Shown here piece by piece: positions 48,841-61,222 of a DNA stretch of 64,000 nucleotides. The translations under genes were made by a program, and so were the position numbers. Source of the DNA: Warburgia ugandensis (lineage: Eukaryota; Streptophyta; Magnoliopsida; Canellales; Canellaceae); contig CP141126.1 in the NCBI GenBank assembly GCA_035236585.1, positions 14,955,001 through 15,019,000 of the forward strand, in the 5' to 3' direction. The notes under the pieces were generated by a model. It made no database searches and was not told the DNA's origin. It saw nothing but the letters and a program-made list of their open reading frames with translations. The first letter of the stretch is position 1. Each line of letters starts with the position of its first letter.

Positions 48841-51800
48841 TGGGACTGGTTCTCAAGTCTCGACCAATCTACCGAAATGACGGTGTATCCTTTGACTTTC
48901 CATCTGACGAATATACCCTGTATGCGTGTTTTCTTTTTCAGGAACAATTATCCAAGAAAATTGAGATGGGGTGGTTTAGTCTGCCTTGTACACCAACAAG
49001 AAGAAAACCAGCGACCGACAGGCTTGCTTGGAGGATCATGATCAGGTCCGTTGGATTCGAGCTTACTCTATTATCTGTGAAATGAAAATAAACATTAACA
49101 ATATATATAAGTATAGTCGGTAGATCTCATGCTTTGGTGAAGAACGATTACGTAGAATGCGTGACATGTTTATCATTATATAAAATGGATCACCCTTAAT
49201 TACCTAATAAACTTGAGCTGTATAAACCTAGTGGTTTGAAGATGATACTGACAATCTAACCATCCGACTAAGGGCTTCTTGGCTGTTGCTTGTGGATTAT
49301 TACTTGTTTACAACTTTTACGTTTTGTTTCTCACCAAATTTGATTGCCCACATATTTGTTAGAAATATCTTATTGGGCTACTGGTGGAAATTAAGCTCGT
49401 ATTGGGCAAAGCTGGGACCAATTATGAGATAAGGGGCATATGTTATTTGTGCATCTGTCATTGTGTTAGAACAAGAATATGACTTGCGAGATTATCCTCT
49501 TTACTTGAAAGACTTAAAGCTTCACATGTTTGGCATGCTTTTAAGTTGGTACTTACGCGTAAGAATGGTTCATTAAACAATTTTATGCATATACGACTTC
49601 TCATCTCATGATGGCCCCAATCAGATGGAGATAGTTCCTCAAAGACTTCTGACACTAGGACGAGATTTTAGTTAGGGTTCCTACACGAATATACATTTGT
49701 TTTAAAGAAGTCTCAGTGCATTGAAGTTTTTCTCTTGTGAATCTATGTATAGAACTGAAATTCTCCTCCATTATTGGAACGAATACGGGAGATATGTATA
49801 AGAAAATAGGAGGCTGGCCATATAATCACTGTGATGGGTCCTTCTAAGCATGTAAAGAGTCGAGATGGTGCAACTAATGTACCCATTTCCAACACCGAAC
49901 CTCCGGACACACTAACATGATCCTGACATTGAGGCAGCATTTCTCTCTATAATTGTACTCCTAAAGGACCCAAACTAGTTTATTGTCCCGGAACAGAAAA
50001 TAAAAAGCAGAATACACTAACAATGCAAGGGTGGCACTGTCATTTCAACTTCCTCGTGGATTTTATAGTGGCCACCAGCTAAAAGCAAGATGAGGAGAGC
50101 TTCTAGAACTTGACCCTGTCTTATGGGTGTTCCATTCTAAGAAAGGAACTTCATGGAAACATGATAAAACTAACCCAAATTATTAAAATGATGTTAGTAG
50201 GATCGCAAGAAGCTACCGACCAGATAATTAAAGTATTCCCAAGAAGTTTCTACGCCAAACTTTTGCGCATTCTTCAACCCTTTCTAGCTAGTAGGATATC
50301 TTCTTCTTCTTCTTCTGTGCAGCTGCTGCCGCAGTTTCGCGGCGATTTTGTCAATTAACAGGAAAATGGGTTGCGGCGTCAACGACTGTAATACCGTAAT
50401 TTTCCTCTTTGACGCGTATCTGCCGGAACTCTTCCGGTCTTTTCTACCGTGTCTTGCTAATGTGGCCGCGTAGACAGCTGCCGCGTATCAGTCGCATGTT
50501 GGCACCACGCTGGAGTGTCAAAGTGAGCCCTTGATCTATGATGTGCTGTGCCATCTGACGATCTCTATGTTAGAGAAGAAGCTGATAATGGACGGTCAAA
50601 ACCTGGTCCTCCTGGGACAGTAAGAAGGTCAAATGTGTTAGCGGAGTTTAGGAAATTAGGTCACACTCCATTTCCTTTTGCTCTTATCATCAATTTCTTT
50701 CAAGAATGGTTGTCTAATCTCCATCCATGCTCATCATTAGTGGGACAAATTTACTTTAATATAGTCTCTTAATAACCGGTTAAATGTACACCGGCAAGCA
50801 GCTATATTTACTTCAATCAGACATTAATAAGAGAATTAAGATCACAGGTGATGAAGAGTACAATTCCTCTCTCTTTTCTCTTTTACTGGCAATTTTCAAT
50901 GATATCATTCCTATAGCATTTCACTTAACCTACTATTCCTGTGTTTCGAATGCCATCCAAAGCAGATGTTCATCCATGAGATTCACGTCTACAAAATCAA
51001 ACGGCTAGAAGGTAACAGCTACAACTATCCAATTAATCATTTTGGGACCGATATATCTCACAAGGTTGGACGACGATGATCCTCAGCAGTCCATGTATAT
51101 CATGTGGTCCATCTTGGGGTGGGATAGCTTTTCTCCTACAACTTTACTTAGCCATGGCATGATGACAAAAGACCCACGGATGGAGATTTTCCAAATTCCT
51201 GACCAGCAGCTTTGCCTCTTATTTTCTTTGTTTAAGTAGACCAGAAATGTAACCATCACAATCACCTGGTTATGGAGAAAATAAGTCCATGGGCCGCAAA
51301 ATACAAGTAGAGAGCCTGCTAATTTGGTTCTTAGGCTGCTTTCCACTGTGAAAAGCATTATTGGATTCCTCCAGTCAAAATAGCCGAAACTAATCACAAC
51401 CACCTTCACCTTCTCCCATTGGGGAACCACCGAACATGAAGAATTTCAAGCCTCTGAAAAATCTCCAATCTCTATTTATTTCCCTTGCTTACTTTTCAAA
51501 ATATAAAGATGATAAGTTCGCTAAACCGATCCGTCAATCATGTCGTCGACAGTTTTTAGTGTACTTCCATAATTGTTCAGACATAGGTAATAGTAAAGAC
51601 TAATCCTAAGACTAGCTTAACATGGATGTTAAAATGATGGGCATATTCCGTTACGTTTGTTTATGCAATAAAGCGTCTTAATATAGTCAGATAGCCAGCG
51701 TAATGTCACGTAAAATATACTATGAGATGAAACAACGACATGGGACTGTGGAGATACAATGCCAAAAATTCACATTCACTGGTCTTGGTCGAATATGCGA

Positions 51801-52383
51801 CCCATGAAATGAACTGGTTCACGAAGGAACTGTTATAGATCTAATTGTTCTTCCTAGAGAGGATGCTTAGCTGATAGTGAGTTTTAGATGTCTGTGCCAG
51901 GGTCCACTAGATGAACGATCTGGATTGGTGGTGAAGGAGACAAGTGGAAAAGGTCTAACAGTGTGTCATATAATGATACAGGTTGATCCCCTACTACTTT
52001 ATTCACTGGCTTCTTGAATGTGAATAGTGGAAAGTTGTATAAGAGAGCAGGAATCACGCTGCATTAAAAAATAGTTAGATACAGACCTTTTCTATCTTTA
52101 TAAGAGAGCAGGAAATAAAGATCCACTCTTTTTAGATGTAAGGCCCCAACTTTCATTAAAGGCCTGATCAGTACTATAACCTAAGATTTATAATCTTTAA
52201 TATCCGACCTTTTTCTATCTTTATTAGTGAAATAGGTGCGTGCAACATGAGGGCAAGAAAGGAGAAAAAGAGAAAAGAAAGAAAACATGTGCCAAAGAAT
52301 GAGTGATTAGAGAAAAGAATGAGAGATTAGGAATTCCAGCTTCAAAATTTGTCTTTTGAACAGTGATGTTTTATTAGTAAAGA
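48841..52383. other. No gene recognised
   Basis: Intergenic sequence with frames up to 115 codons, none with family resemblance. A short TTC run lies near 50,300, and 50,390-50,520 is GC-richer. Nothing else was seen. Confidence 0.45.
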
Positions 52384-52403
52384 TAAAGAAAGCCGACAAA
52401 AGA

Positions 52404-52561
52404 AGGGGAGCCTTGGCACAATGGTAAAAGTTGTCATCATGTGACCTTAGGGTCATGGGTTCAAGGCATGAAAACAGCCTCTTGCAACAACAAGGTAAGA
52501 CTGCATACAATAGACCCTTGTGGTCTGCTCTTTCTCCAGACCCTGCACCAGAGCTGCCCTT
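52404..52561 (+). mobile_element. Au SINE with long target-site duplication
   Basis: It begins GGGGAGCCTTGGCACAATGG, carries the B box GGGTTCAAGGC and ends AGAGCTGCCCTT. The flanks TAAAGAAAGCCGACAAAAGA (52384-52403) and TAAAGAAGGCCAACAAAAGA (52562-52581) match at 18 of 20 positions. A stretch near the 3' end is shorter than in the copies at 3.7 and 62.6 kb. Confidence 0.93.
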
Positions 52562-52581
52562 TAAAGAAGGCCAACAAAAGA

Positions 52582-52928
52582 TCAGTCTGAGACGTCCTGG
52601 AAATTAAAGAAAAGCTAACAGACAAAGTTAGCAACAACGGCGATTTCATCTCTGTAAACGCTGGACCGTGCGTCCTATGTAGAATTAGTTGATCATTTTA
52701 CGTGTTGAAAACTAACTACCGGCCCAAAATTAAATTTGATCTGCAAATTATATTATCTATATTAAAAGATTTTCAGTAGACTACACGCTCTCAAGCATCC
52801 TAAGAGGGAGATGCCACTTAAATATAAGAAATCATTGCATTTAAACAATTCTACCCACTTATTTTGAGCATCTAAAAATTAAATAGAAATAAATAATCTT
52901 AAATTCTAACACAAAGAAATATAAGCTA
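52582..52928. other. No gene recognised
   Basis: AT-rich spacer between two SINE copies; nothing recognisable. Confidence 0.5.
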
Positions 52929-53055
52929 AAAAAGGCAGCTAATACATGGAGCTCCTGCGTGTGTAAAGTCTGGAAAAAGAGTAGACCATAAAAGATCAAT
53001 AATATGCAGCCTTGCCTTCCATTGCAAGAAGCTGTTCCCACCTCGAACCCGTGAG
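52929..53055 (-). mobile_element. Au SINE, 5'-truncated
   Basis: The plus strand shows the complement of the Au 3' end and body (GGCAGCTAATACATGGAGCT, ATGCAGCCTTGCC, CACCTCGAACCCGTGAG). It stops just past the B box and runs into a tandem repeat. Confidence 0.75.
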
Positions 53056-53400
53056 TGAAGAACATAAGCCAAACGTTATAAATGACTTGCATATACAAAA
53101 TATGAAAAAAGGCAGCCTCAATTCCTTCAGCAGCACACTAAAGGCAAAAAAGAAATTGACAGTTCACATGTATCTCTTCCTCTCAATACTTGTGTGGTAC
53201 CTAGCCTTGCCTTGCATTGCAAAAAACTATTTCTGCACCTCGAACCCATGAGCGAAGAACATGAGCCAAACGTTATAAACGACTTACGTGTACAAAATAT
53301 GAAAAAAGGAAGTCTCAATTCCTTCAGCAGCCAACTAAAGGCAAGAAAGAAATCGACAGTTCACGTGTATCTCTTCCTCTCAACACTTGTGCCGTACCTT
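53005..53400. repeat. Tandem duplication (~198 bp) that includes part of an Au SINE
   Basis: About 53,005-53,195 is repeated at 53,196-53,394 with scattered substitutions. Each unit holds a piece of the Au SINE body (AGCCTTGCCTT, CCTCGAACCC) followed by AACGTTATAAA, TACAAAATATGAAAAAAGG and CTCTTCCTCTCAA. A third unit is barely begun at 53,386. The duplication took place after the SINE inserted. Confidence 0.8.
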
Positions 53401-53920
53401 GAGCAGTAGTACAAAGAAACATGTAGAGACAGGCGGTTGTAAGTTCAAGCGAGGGCCAGATTTCGCCCCTATAGACCCCAAAAGTGTCAGCCACTCAATG
53501 TTCCTAGCTTTTGTCGTTTACACACGGTGGTAGAATGAATGGCGAACAGTTTTGTCCTCTAATCCTTATCTCCGACAAAAAAATGCTATATGTAGTGGAG
53601 AAGATTATAAGTCGATGTAGGAGGAGGTTAGGCTGGGGAAGTTGCATTCCTCTAGGAATTATAGAAATATCGTGAGTTGCACGTTAGGGGTGTTCTAAAA
53701 ATACATAAGGGCAAGAGTGTATGCTGACGATGGTGTGTCTCAAGTGTATATATAAAACACTTATTAAGTGTGTAAGTTACTAGTTTAGAAAAAAGATAAA
53801 TGTAATGGAGAAGATTTGTGGGCAATTATTTATCTTGAATGTATGGTCAAAGATGGACTAATTGGATCACCAAAAATCTATGCGTTGGTTGTACTTTCTA
53901 CTCATCCATACCATAAACTA
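53401..53920. other. No gene recognised
   Basis: AT-rich spacer with no notable frame or repeat. Confidence 0.5.
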
Positions 53921-53934
53921 GTGCCTAAGGATGA

Positions 53935-54120
53935 ATGGGAGCCTTAACGCAATGGTAGAGTTGTCATCGTGTGACCTTGAAGTCATGAGTTTAAGACGTG
54001 GAAACAATTTCTTGTAAAATAAAAGGTAAGACTGCATACTATTAACCTTTGTAATTCATCCCTTCTCTGAACCTTGCATATATGGGAGTTTGGTGTACCT
54101 GGACTGCCCTTTTTTACCTC
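53935..54120 (+). mobile_element. Au SINE with perfect 14-bp target-site duplication
   Basis: It starts ATGGGAGCCTTAACGCAATGG, has a somewhat changed B box and ends GGACTGCCCTTTTTTACCTC. The flanks GTGCCTAAGGATGA at 53921-53934 and 54121-54134 are identical. The body differs more from the other copies than the duplication would suggest. Confidence 0.93.
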
Positions 54121-54134
54121 GTGCCTAAGGATGA

Positions 54135-54797
54135 TGGCATGCACTTGATGATCCCCACTATCCAATGTATTGCAAATAAACAGCTACTAAAAAGTAGCAA
54201 CTGATCTGACCTACTTAAATTCCAGTCTTGATGGTTAGAAAAATATTTGAAAGAACCCATTTTCCTATGACGTACGTCACCAAGAACTCAGGGGCCGTGG
54301 ATGAATGATCTAGATCATGCTGACATCAAGTGGTAAGCCCTAAGGTTAGCTTCCCATGTACATCTCATACTAAATCTTCTCATATTTACCACCGCACAGA
54401 CTGTGGTGCCGACGAGTGCTTACACTTTAGTGATGGCAGCAGGACGGTAGCATTCCCAATTATGGATAGGACATTTGAGGGAGAATAGAGAAAAGGCTGC
54501 AGTTTGATCTGTTTCTTCGGCAAGAAATTCATTGCTCTAAGCGCAGAAAATGGAATGTTGTATCATTTTTCCTTGTTCTTGAAGGAAAAGCAAGTGATTT
54601 TCTGCGTCAACGATTTGCCTTTTTGGAGAAGATCCGAAAGCCTACGGCTGCTTCCCGATGTACGCGTGGATTAGAGGTTTCATAGAAGATTTTTATACCA
54701 AAGAGTTAGAAAGACTTGGCCCCTTGACGTTAGATGCATGCATCAGAGATTTCACTGATGATTTTTCTGCTCGTAAGGATAATCTGTCTTTCATGTA
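54135..54797. other. No gene recognised
   Basis: Short frames only, including a 62-codon frame at 54,658-54,846 that runs into the tandem duplication. No domain recognised. Confidence 0.45.
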
Positions 54798-55215
54798 TAT
54801 TTTTTTTGGGTTTTTAACAAAAATTCTATTACATATGTTTTCTTAGTTTTCCATTCTCATTTTTTATTAGTTTTTTAATTACAATATTAACCTTCTTTAT
54901 TTTTCTCTCTTAATATCTTCTAATAGACCTGTTACCTTACGGGTGCAAATGTCATTAAATTGGCGACTTTGGCCACTAAGTTCAATGACTTTTTTATAGA
55001 AAGTTTTATTTTTTTTGGGTTTTTAACAAAAATTCTATTACATATGTTTTCTTAGTTTTCCATTCTCATTTTTTATTAGTTTTTTAATTACAATATTAAC
55101 CTTCTTTATTTTTCTCTCTTAATATCTTCTAATAGACCTGTTACCTTACGGGTGCAGATGTCATTAAATTGGCGACTTTGGCCACTAAGTTCAATGACTT
55201 TTTTATAGAAAGTTT
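54798..55215. repeat. Near-identical tandem duplication, 209-bp period
   Basis: 54,798-55,006 and 55,007-55,215 differ at about one position by eye (GTGCAAATGTC against GTGCAGATGTC), apart from the T-run at the junction. The unit holds TTGGGTTTTTAACAAAAATT, ACCTTACGGGTGCA and TTGGCGACTTTGGCCACTAA. No open frame spans it. The close identity means the duplication is recent, or the copies are kept alike by conversion. Confidence 0.93.
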
Positions 55216-57859
55216 TGGTAAAACATGGTATCTAACACAATTTGATAACAAAGAATCTAATGTTATTGTTATATTTCAACAAAAACCAACCAATAGTAAG
55301 ATATTCAATCACAAACATATAATGTTCACCAACCTACACAATAATACATGTTAAACTTCTTCAATGAAATTCAACAATTTAAACTTTGATTTCCTACTAA
55401 AAACTAATATAAAACTCTTCCTAACACAAATTACAATATAAATACATGCTTTGGATCAATAAAAAAATATAATAAACTAAAGAAACAAGTTTAAAATATA
55501 AATAAAATACTGTTATTGTTAACATGAATAGTGACGAGTAGCAGATTTTAAGCTTTTCATTTGATGCCTTTTTGAATGAAAATTGAAAATTTAAGTATTG
55601 GGTCATTTTTTCTCAATGTCTTTTATCTAGCACGATCAATTTCAAAGATTTTTGTTAATTAACAAAGCCAAAAATCATGTGCAATAATAGGTCTGTTAGA
55701 ACATACTAACAACGAGAAATAGAGAAAGATAATATTGAAATTTTAAAAAAACTAACAAGGAATGATGTTGGAAAATTTACAAAATAATGGCAAATTTACA
55801 AAGCTCAAAAAACGTTGAACTTTTTAATAAAAATGCCAAAATCTAATGGTATCTTTGGAAAAAAAGAAGACTATTCTTTTTTATTTACTTAAGAACCATG
55901 GCAGAGAAATGAAGGACGTAAGGGTCACAGAATACACCTTGATTTCTTGTGTGAACCAATGGGCAGCACAAATTTGCTACATTTTAACGAGTAGAGTTGG
56001 TGGGTAGGTGGGTTCAAAGTCACAGTCGAATCTCTTGAAAGACTTGTAGATTAATGTACGATGGACCCAAGGAAACTTGTATTCACACGCCACAGCGTAC
56101 CTGTGAACGGAAATCTGATGTTTCCATGGGAGAGGGAGAGCTCTGAACTTGATAATGACTCCATTATCAAGGTGTCACGGTCTAAACTGTAACACTTGTC
56201 AAGACAAGGGTTGGAAAAAGTTTGTTAAGATATATGATCAGCTTTGTCGAAGTTCTATACTTCTATTATACATTTGGCTCTTCACTAGTCAAAAGGCTGA
56301 CTGGCCGGCCGTTTGAATTGGTACCTCCATCTTGTGGGCGTACTCAACATTGGCCACCTGCACTACATATTCTACGAATCAGGAGTTGGTTTCTTTTCAT
56401 ATGCGCTAGACGAAATGTAACCTCAAGACCTAGGCTGACTCATTATAGAACCCATCGATTAGGCTAACCTCAAGACCTAGGTTGGATGCATCTAGTTCAG
56501 CAACCAGATTATTTCGTGCTCAACTTGTAGGGCTTGGCCTGCTTTTTGACTGCTAGACATCCAAAAGCCTGGGTCATCAAATGTTTAGGTGCCTTTGGCA
56601 ATTGTGTTTTTCATCTCTCTTTTCTAAAGCCTAGAAGCAGAGAAATTAAGAAGCAATTTCGTTTCTCTACATTTGAGGATGATGGACATAAATTATTCTC
56701 TTAAAAAGAACATAAACAAAAGAATTTTCATATGATTTCTGGCCTTTCTCCATAAACAAAAAGGTTAGAAACACCAGAAACAGGATTCACAAAAATATCC
56801 TAACATCCTTCTAAATTTCTTACACATACAATAAATGATGGGAAGACCGTTTTGAGTAATCCCAAGAAGCATAACATCTTATTTTTGACAGACAACGTCC
56901 TCCAAAGGATTAGGATGTAGCATTTTGAGGCTGTTGCAACAGGAACAAGAATCATAAATTAAGCTGTTTTGGAATAGTAAAAATTTTCCCGGCATTTTGC
57001 AACCTTAAAACATAGATAGAATTATGCAAACATAAGCAAAATAACTTCAAAAACTTGTGTTGATTCTTGTAGAATAAATTTTCCTATTTGGGAATAGCTT
57101 AATCAATGATTCCTATTCCCGTCTCAAACAGCCCCTTCAGGATGAGAGACTCCTCTTTCTATGGGATAGGATAGACATGTCGGAAAGCCATTCATAATGT
57201 TTACCTTACTTGCCAGAAATTTTACCAATTGGATGGTTCTATCCTTATGTTTTTACCATTGATTCTTAAAACTGAAAATGGCAGGGAATATGATCAATTG
57301 TCTTGAGTTTTCAATATAGCCTAACAAAAGTCGTGCAAACAAGATGAATCGCTAAGATCTATGGAAAAAAAAAAAAAAAAAGATGCTTCCTAAGTAGGGT
57401 TCTCCCATGGAGACTTCTTTTGGGCATATCTGAATATACTTCAATATATGGTCCCAGTGGAAAACATTTGCAATTTGTGTGCATGTGAGTCCCAGCAATC
57501 TGGAGTCTATTGAGATAACCAACGAGAGTTTCATAAGCAAATAGATATCAATCTTTCATTTCTGCCATAGAAGCCAATCAGTCCCAATCAATTGTGTCCT
57601 ACGAGTCGTAAAGTGGAAGCTATTGTTCAGCCGCCCTGCAAGGAATCTTCGTTGGATAGTTTCCCATATTTCCCAAAATTTCCACGGAGTTTTTACATGA
57701 ACATGATGGATCGGTTAGATGTGGAATATCTTACAATTAATAGCCCATGCAAACAATGTCATCGGTTAGGTCTTTGAAGGTCCATGGGACATGGACTTAG
57801 GGTCCACAGTACATGCACCTATTTGTGATGGTATAGTTGCTTCACAGAAGATTAAAAGG
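55216..57859. other. No gene recognised
   Basis: Mostly AT-rich. A 16-18-base A-run lies at about 57,365-57,382. No coding sequence or repeat ends were recognised. Confidence 0.45.
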
Positions 57860-59000
57860 GGGTTTAGGAGTCGCTACTTATGTCTTTTGATCACAAAAAT
57901 TTCAAATTAAGCATTAGGTCATATTTTGTTTAGAGGTGCTAAGCAATGCCGCTTAAAACAATTCTTAAGGCCATGGTTGTCTAGCAATACCTCCTATCTA
58001 TGATAACACAATCCTTGAAATTATTTTTCAATCGTTTAGTGTCTTTAAGAGGATGAATCCTTAATCGGGTGCTTTAGATTGACTAGGCTTAAAGTTATAG
58101 AAGTAAAGTGATCGGGCCTTAGGTCCTTAACTAGGTTTTTCTAAAGAAAGATAAAAGCGATAAACATGCGCACTTGATAGTCAAAAAGTTCAGTAGCATA
58201 TAAGGTTATATTACCATCAAGAACCAAGTATTCATCTAGACAAGGCATGATAAACATAATGGGACTACTGGAATTAAAATAAGAAAGTGAAAAAAGTAGG
58301 CAAGTTTAGAGGTCTGACAAGCCATGAGGCCTTTGGTGCTTAACCAGGCCTATCCTAAAGAAAGGAAAAATAATAGAATCTAAATAAAGCACTTAATTAA
58401 TCGGTTGTTTTAGATTGACTAGTTTAAAGTTATAGAAGTCTAGTGATCGAGCCTTAGGTCCTTAACTAGGCTTTTCTAAAAAAAGATAAAAGCGACAGAA
58501 TTTAAACATATGCACTTGATAGTCAAAAAGTTTAGTAGCATATAAGGTTATATTATCATCAAGAACCAAATATTCATCTTGACAAGGCATGATAAACATA
58601 ATGGGACTACTGGAATTGAAATAAGAAACTGAAAAAAGTAGGCAAGTTTAGAGGTTTGACAAGCCATGAGGCCTTTGGTGCTTAACCAGGCCTATCCTAA
58701 AGAAAGGAAAAATAATAGAAACTAAATAAAGCACTTAATGGTATACGAAACCTTCAGAAATTAGGGTTTTGTCTCAGTTACTAATTGGAAAAGAACCATA
58801 AGGTTACACACCCTAGGTCTACAAAATGGTCTTTGAGTTTTTTAGACAAATTGCTTAAATTAAGGTATTATAGGAGAGATTATTAGTAGGGTAACCAAAA
58901 GTTAGATATAGCCTCCTACTTTCCTTACAAAAGTTAAAGTAAAAGCATAAACAAAGTCAAGAAAAGGGAAAATCACATTATAGTGGTCAGATGCACAGAT
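57860..59000 (+). mobile_element. Possible untranslated leader of a decayed Gypsy (Tat/Ogre-like) element
   Basis: TTTAGGAGTCGCTACTTATG near 57,868 and CTATCCTAAAG / TAGATATAGCCTCCTACTTTCC further on resemble the non-coding leader that follows the 5' LTR in Tat/Ogre elements. No gag-pol and no LTR pair were seen. This is a weak call; strand is assumed. Confidence 0.25.
58058..58739. repeat. Tandem duplication, ~340-bp period
   Basis: 58,058-58,397 is repeated at 58,398-58,739 with about 5-7% visible differences and a few small insertions. Shared blocks include CCTTAGGTCCTTAACTAGG, CACTTGATAGTCAAAAAGTT, CAAGGCATGATAAACATAAT and GCCATGAGGCCTTTGGTGCT. It is non-coding. Confidence 0.9.
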
Positions 59001-61222
59001 ACTCATCATCAAATACAATATATATTAGAGCCCAATAGGCTCAAGGCTGTAAGACCCAACCACTCACATTTTTTCTTTATATAGCTCATGATTCACTAAC
59101 ATCCAATGATTTCAAATATAAGAAAAAAGAGTAGGGGAAATAGAAACTGTAAAGGAGAAAGCTTAATTAATTTTAAGGTATAATGTACATGTGTCAGGTG
59201 AAGATATTTGTCATGCTTGGATTTGATTATAGTCAAATGAGCAATTTACAATCCAGAGGTCATATAGCCATGCCACTTATACAAGGCTTCTTAGATAGCT
59301 ATAAGACGGAACGAGTGTCTTTAAGTCTAGACTTGCTTCCGGCCTTTGATAGAGAATTTTCTGGGTTTCTTTCCTTGATTTCAGTTCTTGTCTCCTTCGA
59401 GAAATGCCATCGAGGCATGGTGGTTTTGGTGCCATCACAACGATAGCACCTTTTTCTCTCGTAGTTGTCCTAGCTATAATGATAGTTGTAGCTTGGGTGA
59501 TGTGGTATAGATGCAAGTAGGCTTTCCTTCTTGCCATTGGTTGAAAGAGATAAAGTGGTGCCCTGGATAATGCATCTATGATTCAGCAAATCTTGGTGAT
59601 TACATTTCAATGCTAAAGGATATTTTCATTAATTATAGGGTTTTGGCCACTTGTGAGGGCCACGTTCGAATGCCCTTTGTGGCCCAAAGATAGTGTTCTT
59701 GTAGGCCATATGTCCCTCTTGGGTTAGTCGAGCCCAATCCTATAGAAGTGGAGCCATCATATCACCATGTTAGTAGCGACTAACATACCACACCACCAAC
59801 TTGTTCACATTTTAGACACAAGTCAGAAGTGCATTGGAGATGTTCTCTTGATGTTTCCTTAACGGCGAGAGACATTGCTGTGACAAAACAAGAATATCTA
59901 GAGAAAACGTTGGAAGATATAGTTCGACTGACACATTAAACAGCAAAGCATCCACTAATCAAAAACTTAGAAAGTCAACTGGTAAAAACTTCGCCTGTTC
60001 TTTATTTTCTTTGTACATATCCTTTTTCCCCGCGCAAGGATTGCAGAAAATCCCCTCTTAATACTTATTGAAGGGTGTCAAGATTTGATAGTCACTGGAT
60101 CAAAAGTTCTAATCGACTTCTAATGAGAAAATTCTAACCGCTCAAGCCTCAATACTTTCAATACTTAAAAAAGTGTTTGGAAACTTATTTTTATCCTTTT
60201 TATTTTTTATTTTCATTTTAGAAGTAGAAAGAATACAATAAAAACAAGCTTCTCAAACGATTTTTATTTGATTATTAACTAAATGTTGATTCTCTATAAT
60301 TGGAAACTAGGGGTTAATATTTCTGTACATTTTTGAAACGTTGATTATCAAGTCTTGGCAGGTAAATTTTCAGGAATCAGGGGGTCATATGGCCATGGGA
60401 GAACAAAAATTTTCGGGGCATGGACAGCTGCCGATGCTCGTTATTTATGAACATCTTGGAAATTCAGAGTTCTGAACGATAAAATAGTTGGCTGGAAGTT
60501 ATTTTCAGCACAGAAGAAAATCTCCCACAACATGCGGCACGTCAATAACGGTCAGGGAAATTATTTTGTTCTTCAATCAAAACCATAAAATCTTATTTCA
60601 TTTTTTTCTCTCTTTTCATCTACTCCACAAAAAATTGAGCCAGTGTTTAATGTTGCGAAATGGCTTCAAAAAAAGCAACAGATTAAATTATTTTAACTTT
60701 TATAAAAACAGTCAAACTGGTAAAAATATTATAACACATCTTATTTGGACCTCAAATTTACACTCGGCAAGGACAGCACAATCAGATGGCTCCCACCATT
60801 CGCACTCTCAAAGAAATCGCTGCCGGAAATTTACACCTGCAGTTGCGAGAAACAGCAAAATTTAAGCACAGAATTATTCCGCTGCTTCAAAGGCCCATCC
60901 CAATTTTATAATCGGGGTTCTTAAAGAGAGAACCACCACAAGATGGTCTAAAATGCAAAAGCTGACGTACCCACCTCAAAAGTACTTCAAATAACTAGTA
61001 AATGTTATGTACAAGAATGAAGTACCCTGCAACCACCATGAAAATAAGCATAATTTTACAAAGAAATACTTGTAAACAAGAGAATTCTTCCGTGACTAAA
61101 GAGCAGAATACTTGACGCACCTGCATTTGATCAAAACTGAAGGTTGCAACAGAACAGAACAGGAGACCTGATCTCCAATTTGTATCATTTTTAAACGAAG
61201 CCAACTGGATACGTCTCTGCTG
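59001..61222. other. No gene recognised; right end is exportin-T 3' flank
   Basis: Short frames, including a pair at 59,183-59,537 on opposite strands without family resemblance. The last 200-300 bases before 61,223 are probably the 3' UTR of the minus-strand exportin-like gene. Confidence 0.45.

Noticed and set aside
52404-52480. A tRNA gene
   Set aside because: A- and B-box-like sequences belong to an Au SINE with target duplications; no cloverleaf can be drawn.
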